Source of the DNA: Dongia_A sp964542425
GTDB taxonomy: Bacteria; Pseudomonadota; Alphaproteobacteria; Dongiales; Dongiaceae
Direction of reading: 5' to 3'
DNA length: 46,702 bases
Assembly: GCA_964542425.1 (NCBI GenBank)
Contig: CAZIUB010000076.1
Span: 1 to 46,702, forward strand
Position 1 is the stretch's first letter. Each line of letters begins with the position of its first letter. Shown here in pieces: positions 9,063-17,441 of this stretch. A program made the translations under genes and the position numbers. The notes below the pieces were generated by a model. The model ran no database searches and had not been told where the DNA came from. It was given only the letters and a program-made list of their open reading frames with translations.

Positions 9063-10252
9063 GGCGCGTCACGCTGCCCGGCCCGGCCTTTCTGGCATTG
9101 CTGACCGCGCTCGTTGCACTGGGACCGCTCTCGACCGATCTCTATTTGCCCTCGTTGCCCTCGCTCGCGCGCGATTTCGCGGTCGCACCCGCACGCGCGC
9201 AATTGACGCTGTCCTCGTTCCTCGCCGGCTTCGCGGCGGCGATCCTGTTCTACGGGCCGCTTGCCGACCGTTATGGGCGCCGGCCGGTGCTGCTGGGCGG
9301 TCTCGGCGTTTACGTGGCGGCGTCGGTCGCGATGGTGGTGGTCGGCGACATCGGCTGGCTGATTGGGCTGCGGTTTCTGCAGGCGGTCGGTTCCTGCGCG
9401 GCGGCCGTGATCTGCAGGGCGATGGTCCGCGACGTCTATGGTGCCGAGGGTGCCGCAAGAGCGATGTCGTATTTGAGCGCCGCGACCGCGCTCGCTCCGG
9501 CCATCGGCCCGATCGTGGGCGGCGTGATGGCGGAGCTGGCCGGCTGGCGCGGGAATTTCGCCCTGCTGGCCATCTATGGGATGGCGGCCCTCGCGCTTGC
9601 CATCCGCTATCTGCCGGAGACCAACCCGGAATCGGGCGCCGCCGGGATTTCGCCCATTGCCATGCTGCGCACCTATAGAACCCTGCTGGGGAACCGCCTT
9701 TATGTCGGCCATGTTCTGTGCGCGACCTTCGGCTATGCCGGGATTTTCTGTTTCCTGTCGGCCTCGTCCTTCATACTGATCGATGTCATGGGCTTGAAGC
9801 CGCGCTGGTTCGGATTCTGCTTTCTGGTCTTTGTCCTGGGCTACATGACCGGGGCGATCCTGAGTGCCCGCCTCAATCGCCGCTTGGGAACCGAAAGGCT
9901 GCTGGCGATCGGGACCGTGGTGGCGCTGTCGGGCGCCATGCTCCTGGTCGCCTGGTTGTTGGTGGATCCCGGCCTCGTCGCGCTGCTGGTGTCGATCTAT
10001 CTCTACATGGTGGGCGTGGGATTGACGCTGCCCAATGCCCAGGCGGGCGCGATCGGGCCGTTCCCGCAATCGGCGGGTTCGGCCTCGGCATTGCTGGGGT
10101 TCATTCAGATGGGCGTGGCGGCGATCGTCGGCGCCATTCTGGGCCATGTCGCGGCGATGAACGCCATGCCGATGGCGATCGCGATCCTGATGACCGCCAT
10201 CGGACTGGTCGCCGCCCAATTCGGGATCGTGCGGCTTGGGCAAAAAGTCTAG
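9059..10252 (+). CDS. MFS transporter, Bcr/CflA drug-efflux family
   Basis: This is a major facilitator superfamily proton antiporter of 397 residues with twelve predicted membrane segments. LSTDLYLPSLPSLA at the N-terminus is typical of the Bcr/CflA subfamily. The MFS motif A loop appears as GPLADRYGRRPVLL, and motif C-like glycines occur in APAIGPIVGG. The start ATG at 9059 overlaps the stop of the P-type ATPase gene (ATGA), so the two are translationally coupled. It ends three bases from the convergent PBP gene. The exported compound is unknown. Confidence 0.92.
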   Translation: MRRVTLPGPAFLALLTALVALGPLSTDLYLPSLPSLARDFAVAPARAQLTLSSFLAGFAAAILFYGPLADRYGRRPVLLGGLGVYVAASVAMVVVGDIGWLIGLRFLQAVGSCAAAVICRAMVRDVYGAEGAARAMSYLSAATALAPAIGPIVGGVMAELAGWRGNFALLAIYGMAALALAIRYLPETNPESGAAGISPIAMLRTYRTLLGNRLYVGHVLCATFGYAGIFCFLSASSFILIDVMGLKPRWFGFCFLVFVLGYMTGAILSARLNRRLGTERLLAIGTVVALSGAMLLVAWLLVDPGLVALLVSIYLYMVGVGLTLPNAQAGAIGPFPQSAGSASALLGFIQMGVAAIVGAILGHVAAMNAMPMAIAILMTAIGLVAAQFGIVRLGQKV

Positions 10253-10255
10253 CGC

Positions 10256-12280
10256 CTAATCCTTGCGGTTGCCCCTGCCGGGCGCGATTCCGGCGGGTTC
10301 GGCCTTTTTTGCCTTGGCCGGTTTCTTCTCGCCGGAACCGCCCGAGAAAATCTCGTGCTCCAGCCATTCGGCGAATCCGATCTCCTCGCCATCCGGCGCG
10401 GACTCGCCAATCGGTTGCGCATCGGCAAGCGCCACCAGATTGTTTTCCGCTTTTGGCCGCGCCACGTCGATGGGTTCGGCGCCGGCCAAGGCGAGCGCCA
10501 TGAAATCGTGCCAGATCGTCACCGGCAGCGAGCCGCCGGTCACCTTCTCCATGGGCGCGCCATCATCGTTGCCGACCCAAATGCCGGTCACCAGATCGCC
10601 GGTCAAGCCGATGAACCAGGCGTCGCGGAATTCCTGGCTGGTGCCGGTCTTGCCATAGGTCGGTCGATCGAGCTTCGCGCGCTTGGCGGTGCCCCAATCG
10701 GTGACGGCCCCCATGACATCCAGCATGGCATTGACGGCGCTTGCCCCCACCACCCGGCCGGGCCCTTGGCCGCTGCGTTCGTAGAGGATCGTGCCATCGG
10801 CCAAGCGGATGCGCTCGATCCCGCGCGGCCATACGCCCCGGCCGACATTGGCGAAGGTCGAATAGGCACCGGTCAGTTCCAGGAGCGTGGTCTCGCCCAC
10901 GCCCAGCGCCAACGCCGGAACGGCATCCAGCTTGTCCGTGAGGCCAAGGCGCGCGGCCGCCTCGATCACGTTTTCCCTTCCGACCCGCTCCGACACTTGC
11001 ACCGCCACGCTGTTCAGCGAGCGGGCGAAGGCCTGGCGCAGATCGACCTCGCCCAGATACTTGTCCTGGTAATTGCCGGGCCGCCAATCGCCGATCGCGA
11101 TCGGGCCGTCGAAAAACCGGCTCTCCGGCGTGAGGCCGTGCTCGAAGGCAGCCAGATAGACGAAGGTCTTGAACGCAGATCCGGGCTGGCGCTGGGCCTG
11201 GGTCGCGCGATTGAACTGGCTCATGCGGTAATCGGTTCCGCCCACCATCGCCCTGACCGCGCCATCGGGCGTCATGGCGACAAGGGCGGCCTGGCTGGCG
11301 TTCATCGCAGGCCCCTCGGCCGCCATGATGCGTTCGACCTCGATTTCCGCGAGGCGCTGCATCGCCGGGTCAAGCGTCGTATCCACAACGAGATCGGCCT
11401 GGCCATAGCCGACATAGGAGGCGACCTGATCCACCACCCAATCGGCGAAATGCCGACCGATCTGGCCCCTGGCGCCTGGCGCCAGCACGGGCGTCGACAG
11501 GGTGGCGGCGGCCTCCGCCTCGGCCTCGCCGAGGTGGCCGGCGGCCAGCATGTTGCGAATGACCAGCCGCGCCCGCGCCTTGGCCTGATCCTTGTCGTTG
11601 AAGGGGTTGAAACGCGACGGCGCCTTCAGCAGGCCGGCCAGCATCGCCGCCTCGATCAGCGTCACCTCGGCGGCGGGTTTTTGGAAATACTTGCGGGCGG
11701 CGGCATCCACGCCATAGGCGCCGGCCCCGAAATAGACCCGGTTCAGATAGAGTTCGAGAATCTGGTCCTTGGTGAAATTGCGTTCGAGCATGAAGGCCAG
11801 CAGCATTTCCTGGCCCTTGCGGTGCAGCGTGCGCTCCGGCGTCAGGAACACGTTCTTGGCCAATTGCTGGGTGATGGTGCTGCCGCCCTGAACCAGTTCG
11901 CCTTCGCGGATATTGATGTAGATCGCGCGCGCCAGACCCACGGGATCGACGCCGAAATGGCCGTAGAAACGCCGATCCTCGGTGGCCAGGATCGCCGCCG
12001 GCAGATGAGGCGGCAAGTCCCGCAACAAGACATTGGCGCCATGAAAGTCGCCATAGGAGGCGATCAGGCTGCCATCGATGGCGATGAGTGCGACGCTGGG
12101 CCGGCCTCTAAGCGCGTTCAGCCGGTCAAGTCCCGGCAGATCATAGGCGCACCAGGCCAGGAACAGGGCACCAAGAAACCCGCCCCAGATTCCAAGAAGG
12201 AGCGCCATGCGCAGGAGTGCCTGCGCCATCGATCGCCTTTTCTTGCCTGCGGGAATCGGGTTCCAATCACGGTGCATCAT
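10256..12280 (-). CDS. Class A penicillin-binding protein (PBP1A type)
   Basis: This bifunctional peptidoglycan synthase is anchored by one N-terminal membrane helix. Counted from the longest frame (687 residues, TTG at 12319), the GT51 transglycosylase domain has TEDRRFYGHFGVD with catalytic Glu 114 and GGSTITQQLAKN. The transpeptidase domain has SAFK (active Ser 381), SLN (434-436) and KTGT (557-560). The start is uncertain: ATGs at 12280 (MMHRDWN) and 12229 (MAQALL) both precede the helix, and 12280 is used here. A Lys/Ala-rich C-terminal tail follows the last domain. It is convergent with the MFS gene. The sequence does not settle mrcA/ponA versus pbpC naming, though full domains argue for PBP1A/2A. 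Confidence 0.94.
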   Translation of the reverse strand: MMHRDWNPIPAGKKRRSMAQALLRMALLLGIWGGFLGALFLAWCAYDLPGLDRLNALRGRPSVALIAIDGSLIASYGDFHGANVLLRDLPPHLPAAILATEDRRFYGHFGVDPVGLARAIYINIREGELVQGGSTITQQLAKNVFLTPERTLHRKGQEMLLAFMLERNFTKDQILELYLNRVYFGAGAYGVDAAARKYFQKPAAEVTLIEAAMLAGLLKAPSRFNPFNDKDQAKARARLVIRNMLAAGHLGEAEAEAAATLSTPVLAPGARGQIGRHFADWVVDQVASYVGYGQADLVVDTTLDPAMQRLAEIEVERIMAAEGPAMNASQAALVAMTPDGAVRAMVGGTDYRMSQFNRATQAQRQPGSAFKTFVYLAAFEHGLTPESRFFDGPIAIGDWRPGNYQDKYLGEVDLRQAFARSLNSVAVQVSERVGRENVIEAAARLGLTDKLDAVPALALGVGETTLLELTGAYSTFANVGRGVWPRGIERIRLADGTILYERSGQGPGRVVGASAVNAMLDVMGAVTDWGTAKRAKLDRPTYGKTGTSQEFRDAWFIGLTGDLVTGIWVGNDDGAPMEKVTGGSLPVTIWHDFMALALAGAEPIDVARPKAENNLVALADAQPIGESAPDGEEIGFAEWLEHEIFSGGSGEKKPAKAKKAEPAGIAPGRGNRKD

Positions 12281-12387
12281 CGCGATGTTACTAGCAGATC
12301 GGGCCGCCAATGCCATCAAACCGGCGCGAGACCGGCATTATCGCCTGGCTGTGGCGGAAATGAGGCGGCGCGTCCCGAAGAGTACGG

Positions 12388-12534
12388 CCAGTGGTCCGGT
12401 CCCTTAAGACAAGTACCCTTGCGAGGGTAGGTGTCTCACAGGTGAATCGGCCCACAAAACCGACTTTGCTAGTGGTATTCAGCTTCCGACACATGAACCC
12501 CCAAGGGATTCATTTGTCGGAACCATGCCACTAC
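12388..12534. repeat. Two-hairpin CTAG-type repeat, copy B (inverted)
   Basis: This element is the reverse-complement homologue of copy A. The linker GGTGAATCGGCCCACAAA and the hairpin arms TTCCGACA(C/A)ATGAA are conserved. The first stem has diverged in sequence (arms GACAAGTACCCT and AGGGTAGGTGTC) but still pairs, as expected if the fold is kept by selection or if the element copies as a palindrome. It occupies most of the gap between the PBP gene and the DUF2336 gene (12281-12604), in which no coding sequence is seen. Confidence 0.82.
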
Positions 12535-12604
12535 GGATCACACTTGCTTGATGGGCCATTCGAAAGGCGCGTTCGCCGATCCCCGCGAGGCCGAGCGCCG
12601 GGAA

Positions 12605-13795
12605 TCAGCCTCGCTTGCTTGCGCCCGCGATGTGGTGCGGATTGCGGCCGCGTACCTCGCGCGCTTCCTCGATCGCGATCAAGGCCTCGGTCACCAGCTG
12701 TTCGTGCGACCATTCCGGATCGAAATGTTCCAGGCCCTGCTTCAAGAGGGGCACTGCGCGGCTGATCCAGCCGGGAGGCGCGGTGCCGTCGCGGCTGACC
12801 GGAAACCGCCTCGCCTCGAACAAGAGCCTGGTGAACAGCGTTCGATAGGCGGGATCCAGGCCGCAATGATCGTAGAGCTCGCGCTGGCCCCGGGCGTTGT
12901 CATCGGCGATCAGGCGGCGAACGTTGGCGATCGGCAGGCCCGACTTTACCGAGAGGGCCTGCAACAGGAAACTGAATTGGCCGGTCGCGAGCGACTTCAG
13001 CACTAGGCTGGCGCCCAGCAATCGGTTCTGCAGCAGGCGGAGCGCGAAGCCGCGCAGTTCCTCGGCCACCACGACGGTCATGCTTTGCAACAGGAAATGC
13101 TCGCGGCTGTGCTCCAGGATCTCGCCCACGCGACGGGCCGAGATGGCATATCGCCCGATCAGACGTTCGAGCGTGCGCCCAGTGACCAGCACGGTCAACC
13201 GCTCGACAATGGCCAGCGGCAGCGCCTGGCGGGCCGAGACCTTCTCCATGATCGGGGTGCTGTCGCCGAAACGATTCAAGATCTGGTGCAGCCCGCCGGT
13301 GGAGATGCTGGAATTGTCGTTGGCGGCCAGACGCGTCACCACCAATTCATCGCCGGTCCGGATCAGCGCATCGGTGACGGCAACGCCATGGACAAAGCGC
13401 CGGGCGATGGCCTGGGCATGGCCGGCGCCGTGGCGCTCGATGATTTCGATCAGATCCTCGTCCAACAACGCCAGGGATTGGGCGAGGAACGGGTCCGCCA
13501 CTTCCAGCACGTCGTTTGCCAGGCGCTTAGCCAACGCGCGATCGAGATGCGGCGAGGCCTTCAGCGCTTCCGAGAGCGCGCGGCGAATCGCGACCTCCAC
13601 TTCCGGCAGGATGGCCTCGATGATGGCGATGGCGATCATGCGCTCGGTGGCGCTCAATTCCTGGGTGCCATAGGTTTCGGCGACGCGCAGCATGGTCTGG
13701 GCGCGCGTGGCCGGATTGGGATCGCTCGCCAGCAATTCGACATCGTGTTGGGTCAGCCCAGTCACGTGAACGCGCACCCGTTGCGGTTGGAACAT
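12605..13795 (-). CDS. DUF2336 domain protein
   Basis: This 396-residue, mostly helical cytoplasmic protein matches the DUF2336 family common in alphaproteobacteria: LASDPNPATRAQTMLRVAETY, repeated helices with RRALSEALKASPHLDRALAKRLANDV, and a C-terminal HEQLVTEALIAIEE helix. The family function is unknown; HEAT-like repeats are suspected. The start is set at MFQPQRVRVHVTG (13795). In-frame codons to 13924 encode a segment not typical of the family. It is monocistronic, with the tRNA gene upstream on the other strand. Confidence 0.82.
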   Translation of the reverse strand: MFQPQRVRVHVTGLTQHDVELLASDPNPATRAQTMLRVAETYGTQELSATERMIAIAIIEAILPEVEVAIRRALSEALKASPHLDRALAKRLANDVLEVADPFLAQSLALLDEDLIEIIERHGAGHAQAIARRFVHGVAVTDALIRTGDELVVTRLAANDNSSISTGGLHQILNRFGDSTPIMEKVSARQALPLAIVERLTVLVTGRTLERLIGRYAISARRVGEILEHSREHFLLQSMTVVVAEELRGFALRLLQNRLLGASLVLKSLATGQFSFLLQALSVKSGLPIANVRRLIADDNARGQRELYDHCGLDPAYRTLFTRLLFEARRFPVSRDGTAPPGWISRAVPLLKQGLEHFDPEWSHEQLVTEALIAIEEAREVRGRNPHHIAGASKRG

Positions 13796-14109
13796 GGAGG
13801 GAGAATACGGATGGCGGATTAACAAAACGACAAGGGATGCAAGTAAAGCGAAGTATTTTCGAATAACTCGCTTGGCGGGATCTGGCGTTTTCGAATCTAT
13901 ACTTGAGTAATTTTGCGCGAACACTCGTCGATTTTTATCGACATTGGTGGCGCCGAGTTGGCGGCGCGCCGGCTTTCCTTGGCATTTTCCGGGCGCCCTA
14001 GGCCCTTGAACCAGGCCTTGGCCGCGGCCGGCCGCTTGATTATGATGCCGCCCGCTTCAAGGCTGCCCGCGCCCACCACGGTCGAGGGCGTCGAATATTT
14101 CCCGGTGCC
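13796..14109. other. Intergenic region between DUF2336 gene and tRNA-Leu
   Basis: No gene is supported here. It is A/T-richer just upstream of the DUF2336 start, as expected for a promoter. At 13927-13942 there is a perfect hairpin or operator-like palindrome, GTCGAT TTTT ATCGAC. No sigma-70 boxes are clear enough to call. Confidence 0.4.
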
Positions 14110-14196
14110 GCCCCTGTGGCGGAATTGGTAGACGCGCCTGACTCAAAATCAGGTGGGCTCACGCTCGTGCTGGTTCGAGTCCGGCCAGGGGCACCA
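14110..14196 (+). tRNA. tRNA-Leu (anticodon CAA)
   Basis: The acceptor stem GCCCCTG (14110-14116) pairs with CAGGGGC (14186-14192), followed by A and an encoded CCA (14194-14196). The D-arm has GGAATTGGTAGACGC. The anticodon stem CCTGA/TCAGG encloses loop CTCAAAA, giving anticodon CAA (14144-14146), which reads UUG. A long variable arm (GTGGGCTCACGCTCGTGC region) and the T-loop GTTCGAGTCC complete the class II tRNA-Leu form. It stands alone. Confidence 0.95.
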
Positions 14197-14428
14197 GGGG
14201 AGACAAGGGCATCACGGGTGATCTTGTTTCGCGCCGCGCCCGGGCAATCCGGCGGGCAAGCACCGGGTAAGCACGGTGACAAGGTTTCGCGGCGCGAGTC
14301 GCCTTTACTCGACCCCAGCCAAGAACGCCTTCAACGCCCAAAGCGCCGCCCGCATTTCGCGACGCTCAGCAATGGTGGCCCTCGATCTTCGCCCATGCCG
14401 AAAGTTCCCATTGCACTCGCCCTTGCTG

Positions 14429-14445
14429 ACATGCAGCCTGCATGT
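14429..14445. promoter_or_regulatory. Perfect 17-bp palindrome upstream of Sel1 gene
   Basis: ACATGCAG-C-CTGCATGT forms an exact inverted repeat of 8-bp arms, ending 24 bases before the GTG start of the Sel1-repeat gene and just ahead of its AAGGAGG ribosome binding site. The position fits a dimeric repressor site or a 5'-UTR hairpin. The regulator is unknown. Confidence 0.45.
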
Positions 14446-14469
14446 GTGCCGCCCTAGAAGGAGGCGCCC

Positions 14470-15381
14470 GTGAGACGCGCAATCAAAGCCGCACTGCTGG
14501 CGCTCGCATTGTCCTTGAGCTTCGTTGCCCCGGTCGCCGCAGACCAGTTTGAAGACGCCATAGCGGCCTACGAATCCGGCGACTATGCGACGGCGTTGAA
14601 GATTTTGCGTCCACTGGCCGCCGAGCAGGGCCTTGCCGAGGCCCAGCTCAACCTCGGGCTCATGTACGAAAAAGGCCAGGGCGTCCCGCAGGATTATACC
14701 GAGGCAGTGAAGTGGTACCGTTTGGCCGCCGGGCAGAGGTTTGCCAACGCCCAGAACGACCTCGGGGTCATGTATGAGAAGGGCCAAGGTGTTCCGCAGG
14801 ATTTTGCGGCCGCTGCGAAGTGGTTCCGCCTCGCCGCCGAGCAAGGTTATGCCATAGCTCAGCACAATCTCGGGGTCATGTATTACTACGGCCAAGGCGT
14901 CGCGCAGGATTATGCGGCTGCGCTGAAGTGGTCTCGCCTGGCCGCCGACCAGGGCCGTGCCGGCGCCCAGAACAACCTCGGGACAATGTACCAGTTGGGT
15001 CAGGGCGTTCAGCGGGATTTTGCGGAGGCGGCGAAATGGTATCGCAAGGCTGCCGAGCAGGGTGATGCCGGGGCCCAAAGCAACCTTGCTCCAATGTATG
15101 CGGCAGGCCAAGGCGTGCCGCAGGATTCGGCAACAGCGCTGAAATGGGCCCGCCTGGCTGCTAAGCAGGGAGTTGCCAAGGGCCAGCACAATCTCGGACT
15201 CATGTACGCCTTCGGCCAAGGCGTGACACAGGATTTCGTCCAGGCGTACATGTGGTGTAGTTTGGCGCTTGCGGGCGGATATGCGGATGCCGCCGAACTC
15301 CGCAATCGTGTTGCCCTTGAGCTAACCCCCCAGCAGATGGCCGAGGCGGAGAAACTGGCGCGGGAGTGGAAACCGCAATGA
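14470..15381 (+). CDS. Secreted Sel1-repeat (TPR-like) protein
   Basis: This 303-residue periplasmic protein has an N-terminal signal peptide (cleavage probable after VAPVAA, residue 24). A degenerate first repeat (EDAIAAYESGDYATALKIL) is followed by about six 36-residue Sel1-like repeats of the pattern AQxNLGxMYxxGQGVxQDxxxAxKWxRLAAxQ. Such solenoids mediate protein-protein contacts, often in envelope or cyclic-di-GMP/exopolysaccharide contexts; no partner is visible here. The start is GTG at 14470, with a strong AAGGAGG box at 14458-14464. Repeat units are similar enough at DNA level to suggest recent internal duplication. Confidence 0.9.
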   Translation: MRRAIKAALLALALSLSFVAPVAADQFEDAIAAYESGDYATALKILRPLAAEQGLAEAQLNLGLMYEKGQGVPQDYTEAVKWYRLAAGQRFANAQNDLGVMYEKGQGVPQDFAAAAKWFRLAAEQGYAIAQHNLGVMYYYGQGVAQDYAAALKWSRLAADQGRAGAQNNLGTMYQLGQGVQRDFAEAAKWYRKAAEQGDAGAQSNLAPMYAAGQGVPQDSATALKWARLAAKQGVAKGQHNLGLMYAFGQGVTQDFVQAYMWCSLALAGGYADAAELRNRVALELTPQQMAEAEKLAREWKPQ

Positions 15382-15391
15382 GCGGGGGCAT

Positions 15392-15432
15392 CTACGGCAA
15401 TTCGTCCCCGGAACGCGGCCCGCTCGAATAGG
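15392..15432 (-). pseudogene. Possible remnant of a glutathione-transferase gene 3' end
   Basis: This 41-base segment aligns without gaps to the last 41 bases of the gst gene at 17952-17992 (about 31 of 41 identical by eye). Read on the minus strand both end in a Tyr-Ser...Pro-x-Ser-Gly-x-Glu-Leu-Pro-stop sequence. No GST body lies upstream of it; the antitoxin pseudogene does instead. A chance match is possible at this length. Confidence 0.35.
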
Positions 15433-15464
15433 TCCGTTGGTCCACAACCCGCGCCGAAAACCCT

Positions 15465-15877
15465 TCACGCCAGCGCGTCGAGAACGGCCCGAGGGTTTCT
15501 GGCGATCACGGTCAAGAGTACGCGCGCCGGGCCGTCCGGTTCGCTGCGGCCCTGTTCCCAATCGCGGATGGTACCAACGGACAGCCAGAACAGATGCGCG
15601 AAGGCCGCTTGCGACATTTTCAGCCCGCCCGGGTTCGTTTCAAGCCCGGCCGGGCCGCCGATTTCAACGCGCGCGCGGTCAAGACCGGCGTGTCCGCATC
15701 GGGGGCGAAGGCGGCAGGCGAATCGAGTCTCGCGCGGTCAATGCGGGGGCGAATTTTCGCGCCGGGCGCTCCGTCCGCCCGGATGCGCCGGAGCGTGCCG
15801 TCAGCCATCAATCGCGCGCAGGTGATACGCGCCTTCTTGCCTGTCATGCGCTCAACTCGCCGAAACTCCGCCGCCAT
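15465..15877 (-). pseudogene. Frameshifted Xre/HigA-like antitoxin regulator
   Basis: The two halves of one small regulator lie in different frames. The N-terminal part (15877-15620) reads MAAEFRRVERMTGKKARI...LMADGTL and ends ARPGLKRTRAG-stop. The C-terminal part (15617-15465) reads MSQAAFAHLFWLSVGTIRDWEQGR and ends AVLDALA. Joined, with a single missing base near 15620, they give a continuous RAG-LKMSQAAF protein of about 137 residues. That is the usual layout of HigA-type antitoxins, with an N-terminal linker region and a C-terminal helix-turn-helix. No toxin gene adjoins it. The 50-residue HTH part could still be made from its own ATG. A base-call error is an alternative explanation. Confidence 0.7.
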
Positions 15878-15893
15878 TGCATAATCGCCCTGT

Positions 15894-16394
15894 TTACTTT
15901 CGCAGCCAATCGCTCCACGACATCGACTTCAACGCGCTCGAATCCACCATGTGGACATTGTCGCCGGCGAAGATCAGGTGCTTGCCGTGCCGGGCGAACT
16001 CGACCACCTCCAGGCGGCCGCGCTCGCCGCCCATCAGATAGACCAGGTCCTCCTCATAAGGGTTGATCAAATGATGGCCCGGCGAGGGCGTGGGAAAGCC
16101 CATGAAATCGCCCGGGCCCACCTCGAAGACCTTGTCGCCGATCAGGGCGCGACCGCGCCCCGAAAGGATATAGAGGAATTCCTCGTCGCCCAGATGCGTG
16201 TGGTAGGCGAAGGATTCCTTGCCCGGGGGCACGCGCGCCAGTGTGAGAATGGCGCGCTTTAGCCCCGTCCGTTCGCTCAAGGGACGCAGATAGACTTCGG
16301 AGTTTGGGTTCAGGGGATGGGTGATGCCCCGCTCCTGCGCCTTTTCGATCTCATGGGCCTTGAGCAGGAAGTCTTCGGGTGTCTGGTCCGCCAT
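15894..16394 (-). CDS. Cupin-domain protein
   Basis: This 166-residue single-domain cupin has motif 1, HTHLGDEEFLYILSGRG (residues about 65-81), and motif 2, PGDFMGFPTPSPGHHLIN (about 94-111). Both together supply His/Glu metal ligands. Cupins of this size serve as small dioxygenases, isomerases or ligand sensors, and nothing narrows this one down. The start at 16394 (MADQTPEDF) has AAAGGAGAG upstream. The frame continues to 16745 only as a shadow of the methyltransferase. It follows the methyltransferase gene by 55 bases on the same strand and may be co-transcribed. Confidence 0.85.
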   Translation of the reverse strand: MADQTPEDFLLKAHEIEKAQERGITHPLNPNSEVYLRPLSERTGLKRAILTLARVPPGKESFAYHTHLGDEEFLYILSGRGRALIGDKVFEVGPGDFMGFPTPSPGHHLINPYEEDLVYLMGGERGRLEVVEFARHGKHLIFAGDNVHMVDSSALKSMSWSDWLRK

Positions 16395-16449
16395 GGGTAC
16401 TCTCCTTTCGTCCCGGGCATTTTCATAGCAACAGCCACGCACGCGCGCA

Positions 16450-17265
16450 TCAGCGACCGCTGGCGACGCCCATGGTGCAGTAGGCATCGTTGGCGAGTCT
16501 GATGGCGCCATCGGGCGCCCGATAGGGCGCCAGCGCCGCTTCGACCGCCTGGATTGCGTCCCGGCGCGCCTTGGGCGCCACGCGCCCAATGCCGGAGAAC
16601 AGCGACCCGGTGCAATCCACCCGGAACCGGATATAGGCCTGCGGGTTCGGGAACTCGAAGGTGAGGGAAATCCGTTCCTGCTCCACCGCCGCGAAGCCGG
16701 CGGCGCGAAAGGCTTGCGCCAGGGCAGCGATATCGGCAAGGGCATAGGCCGTCTTTGGTCCCTGGGGCGGTGGCGGGCGGCCGAAATGGCGATGGATTGT
16801 CCAGCGCGCGAGGCTAAGCGCGGGAACGCGCTGGGGCGTTCCCCAACTCGTCGCGACCAGGCGACCGCCTGGACGAAGCAGGCGCCGAAGGCGGGCGAGC
16901 GTCGCCTTGAGATCGTCCACGAACATCAGGGACCAACGGCACAACACCGCGTCGAAGCTGCCCACCGGCAATTCCAGCTCCTCCGCCCGGCGCACCTGGA
17001 AGGTCACGTTTCGAACATTGTCACGCGTAGCCGCCTTGCGGGCGATCGCGATCATGGCTCGGTCGGGATCGATGGCGAGAACGCTGCCCGAGTGGCCGAC
17101 GATGCGCGCGGCGGCAAATGCCGGCTCGCCGATCCCGGTTCCGATGTCGAGCACGCGCCCGCCCTCGGAGAGCGCGCCCAATGCCATCATGCGCCCGGTG
17201 AGGGGCAGGGCCGCCCGCTCGATCACCGGGGACCAGTCGCGCCAGGCGGTCGCGAAATCAGGCAT
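16450..17265 (-). CDS. Class I SAM-dependent methyltransferase
   Basis: This 271-residue protein has the Rossmann-type SAM-binding motif I VLDIGTGIGEPAFAAA (residues about 39-54), an acidic ribose-binding Asp in VLAIDPDRAM, and motif IV-like FDAVLCRWSLMFV. It resembles the UbiE/Coq5-like methyltransferases, with a C-terminal lid (ALADIAALAQAFRAAGF). The methylated substrate is unknown. A bulged hairpin (17302-17336) lies just upstream of the start. Confidence 0.85.
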   Translation of the reverse strand: MPDFATAWRDWSPVIERAALPLTGRMMALGALSEGGRVLDIGTGIGEPAFAAARIVGHSGSVLAIDPDRAMIAIARKAATRDNVRNVTFQVRRAEELELPVGSFDAVLCRWSLMFVDDLKATLARLRRLLRPGGRLVATSWGTPQRVPALSLARWTIHRHFGRPPPPQGPKTAYALADIAALAQAFRAAGFAAVEQERISLTFEFPNPQAYIRFRVDCTGSLFSGIGRVAPKARRDAIQAVEAALAPYRAPDGAIRLANDAYCTMGVASGR

Positions 17266-17301
17266 CGTGCATCCTGGCCAATCCCCAATGGCCCGCAGTC
17301 C

Positions 17302-17336
17302 GGGCTCTCAAGGGCAAGCTCTTGCCGGAAGAGCCC
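17302..17336. other. Two-tier hairpin upstream of methyltransferase gene
   Basis: Outer arms GGGCTCT and AGAGCCC and inner arms GGCAAG and CTTGCC (2-base loop) form a two-tier stem in the 5' leader of the methyltransferase gene. No T-run follows on either strand, so an intrinsic terminator is not supported. It could affect translation or mRNA stability. Confidence 0.5.
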
Positions 17337-17441
17337 GCCGAGTTCGCCTCGCGACGAATCGGCGGCGCGGATCCAGCAAATACAAGAATTCACACCGCAA
17401 TCGTTCCCCGGTGAATCGCTTCGGAAGATTCGCGAATTCCA

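Noticed and set aside
10355..12430. Long plus-strand frame opposite the PBP gene
   Set aside because: It is a shadow of the PBP1A-type gene, with His/Gly/Arg-rich translation; all catalytic PBP motifs lie on the minus strand.
14305..14400. Possible integrase 3' remnant next to tRNA-Leu (minus strand, ...IAERREMRAALWALKAFLAG)
   Set aside because: Only some 25 residues look protein-like, upstream sequence in the frame is not integrase-like, and no attachment-site repeat of the tRNA 3' end is seen in the window.
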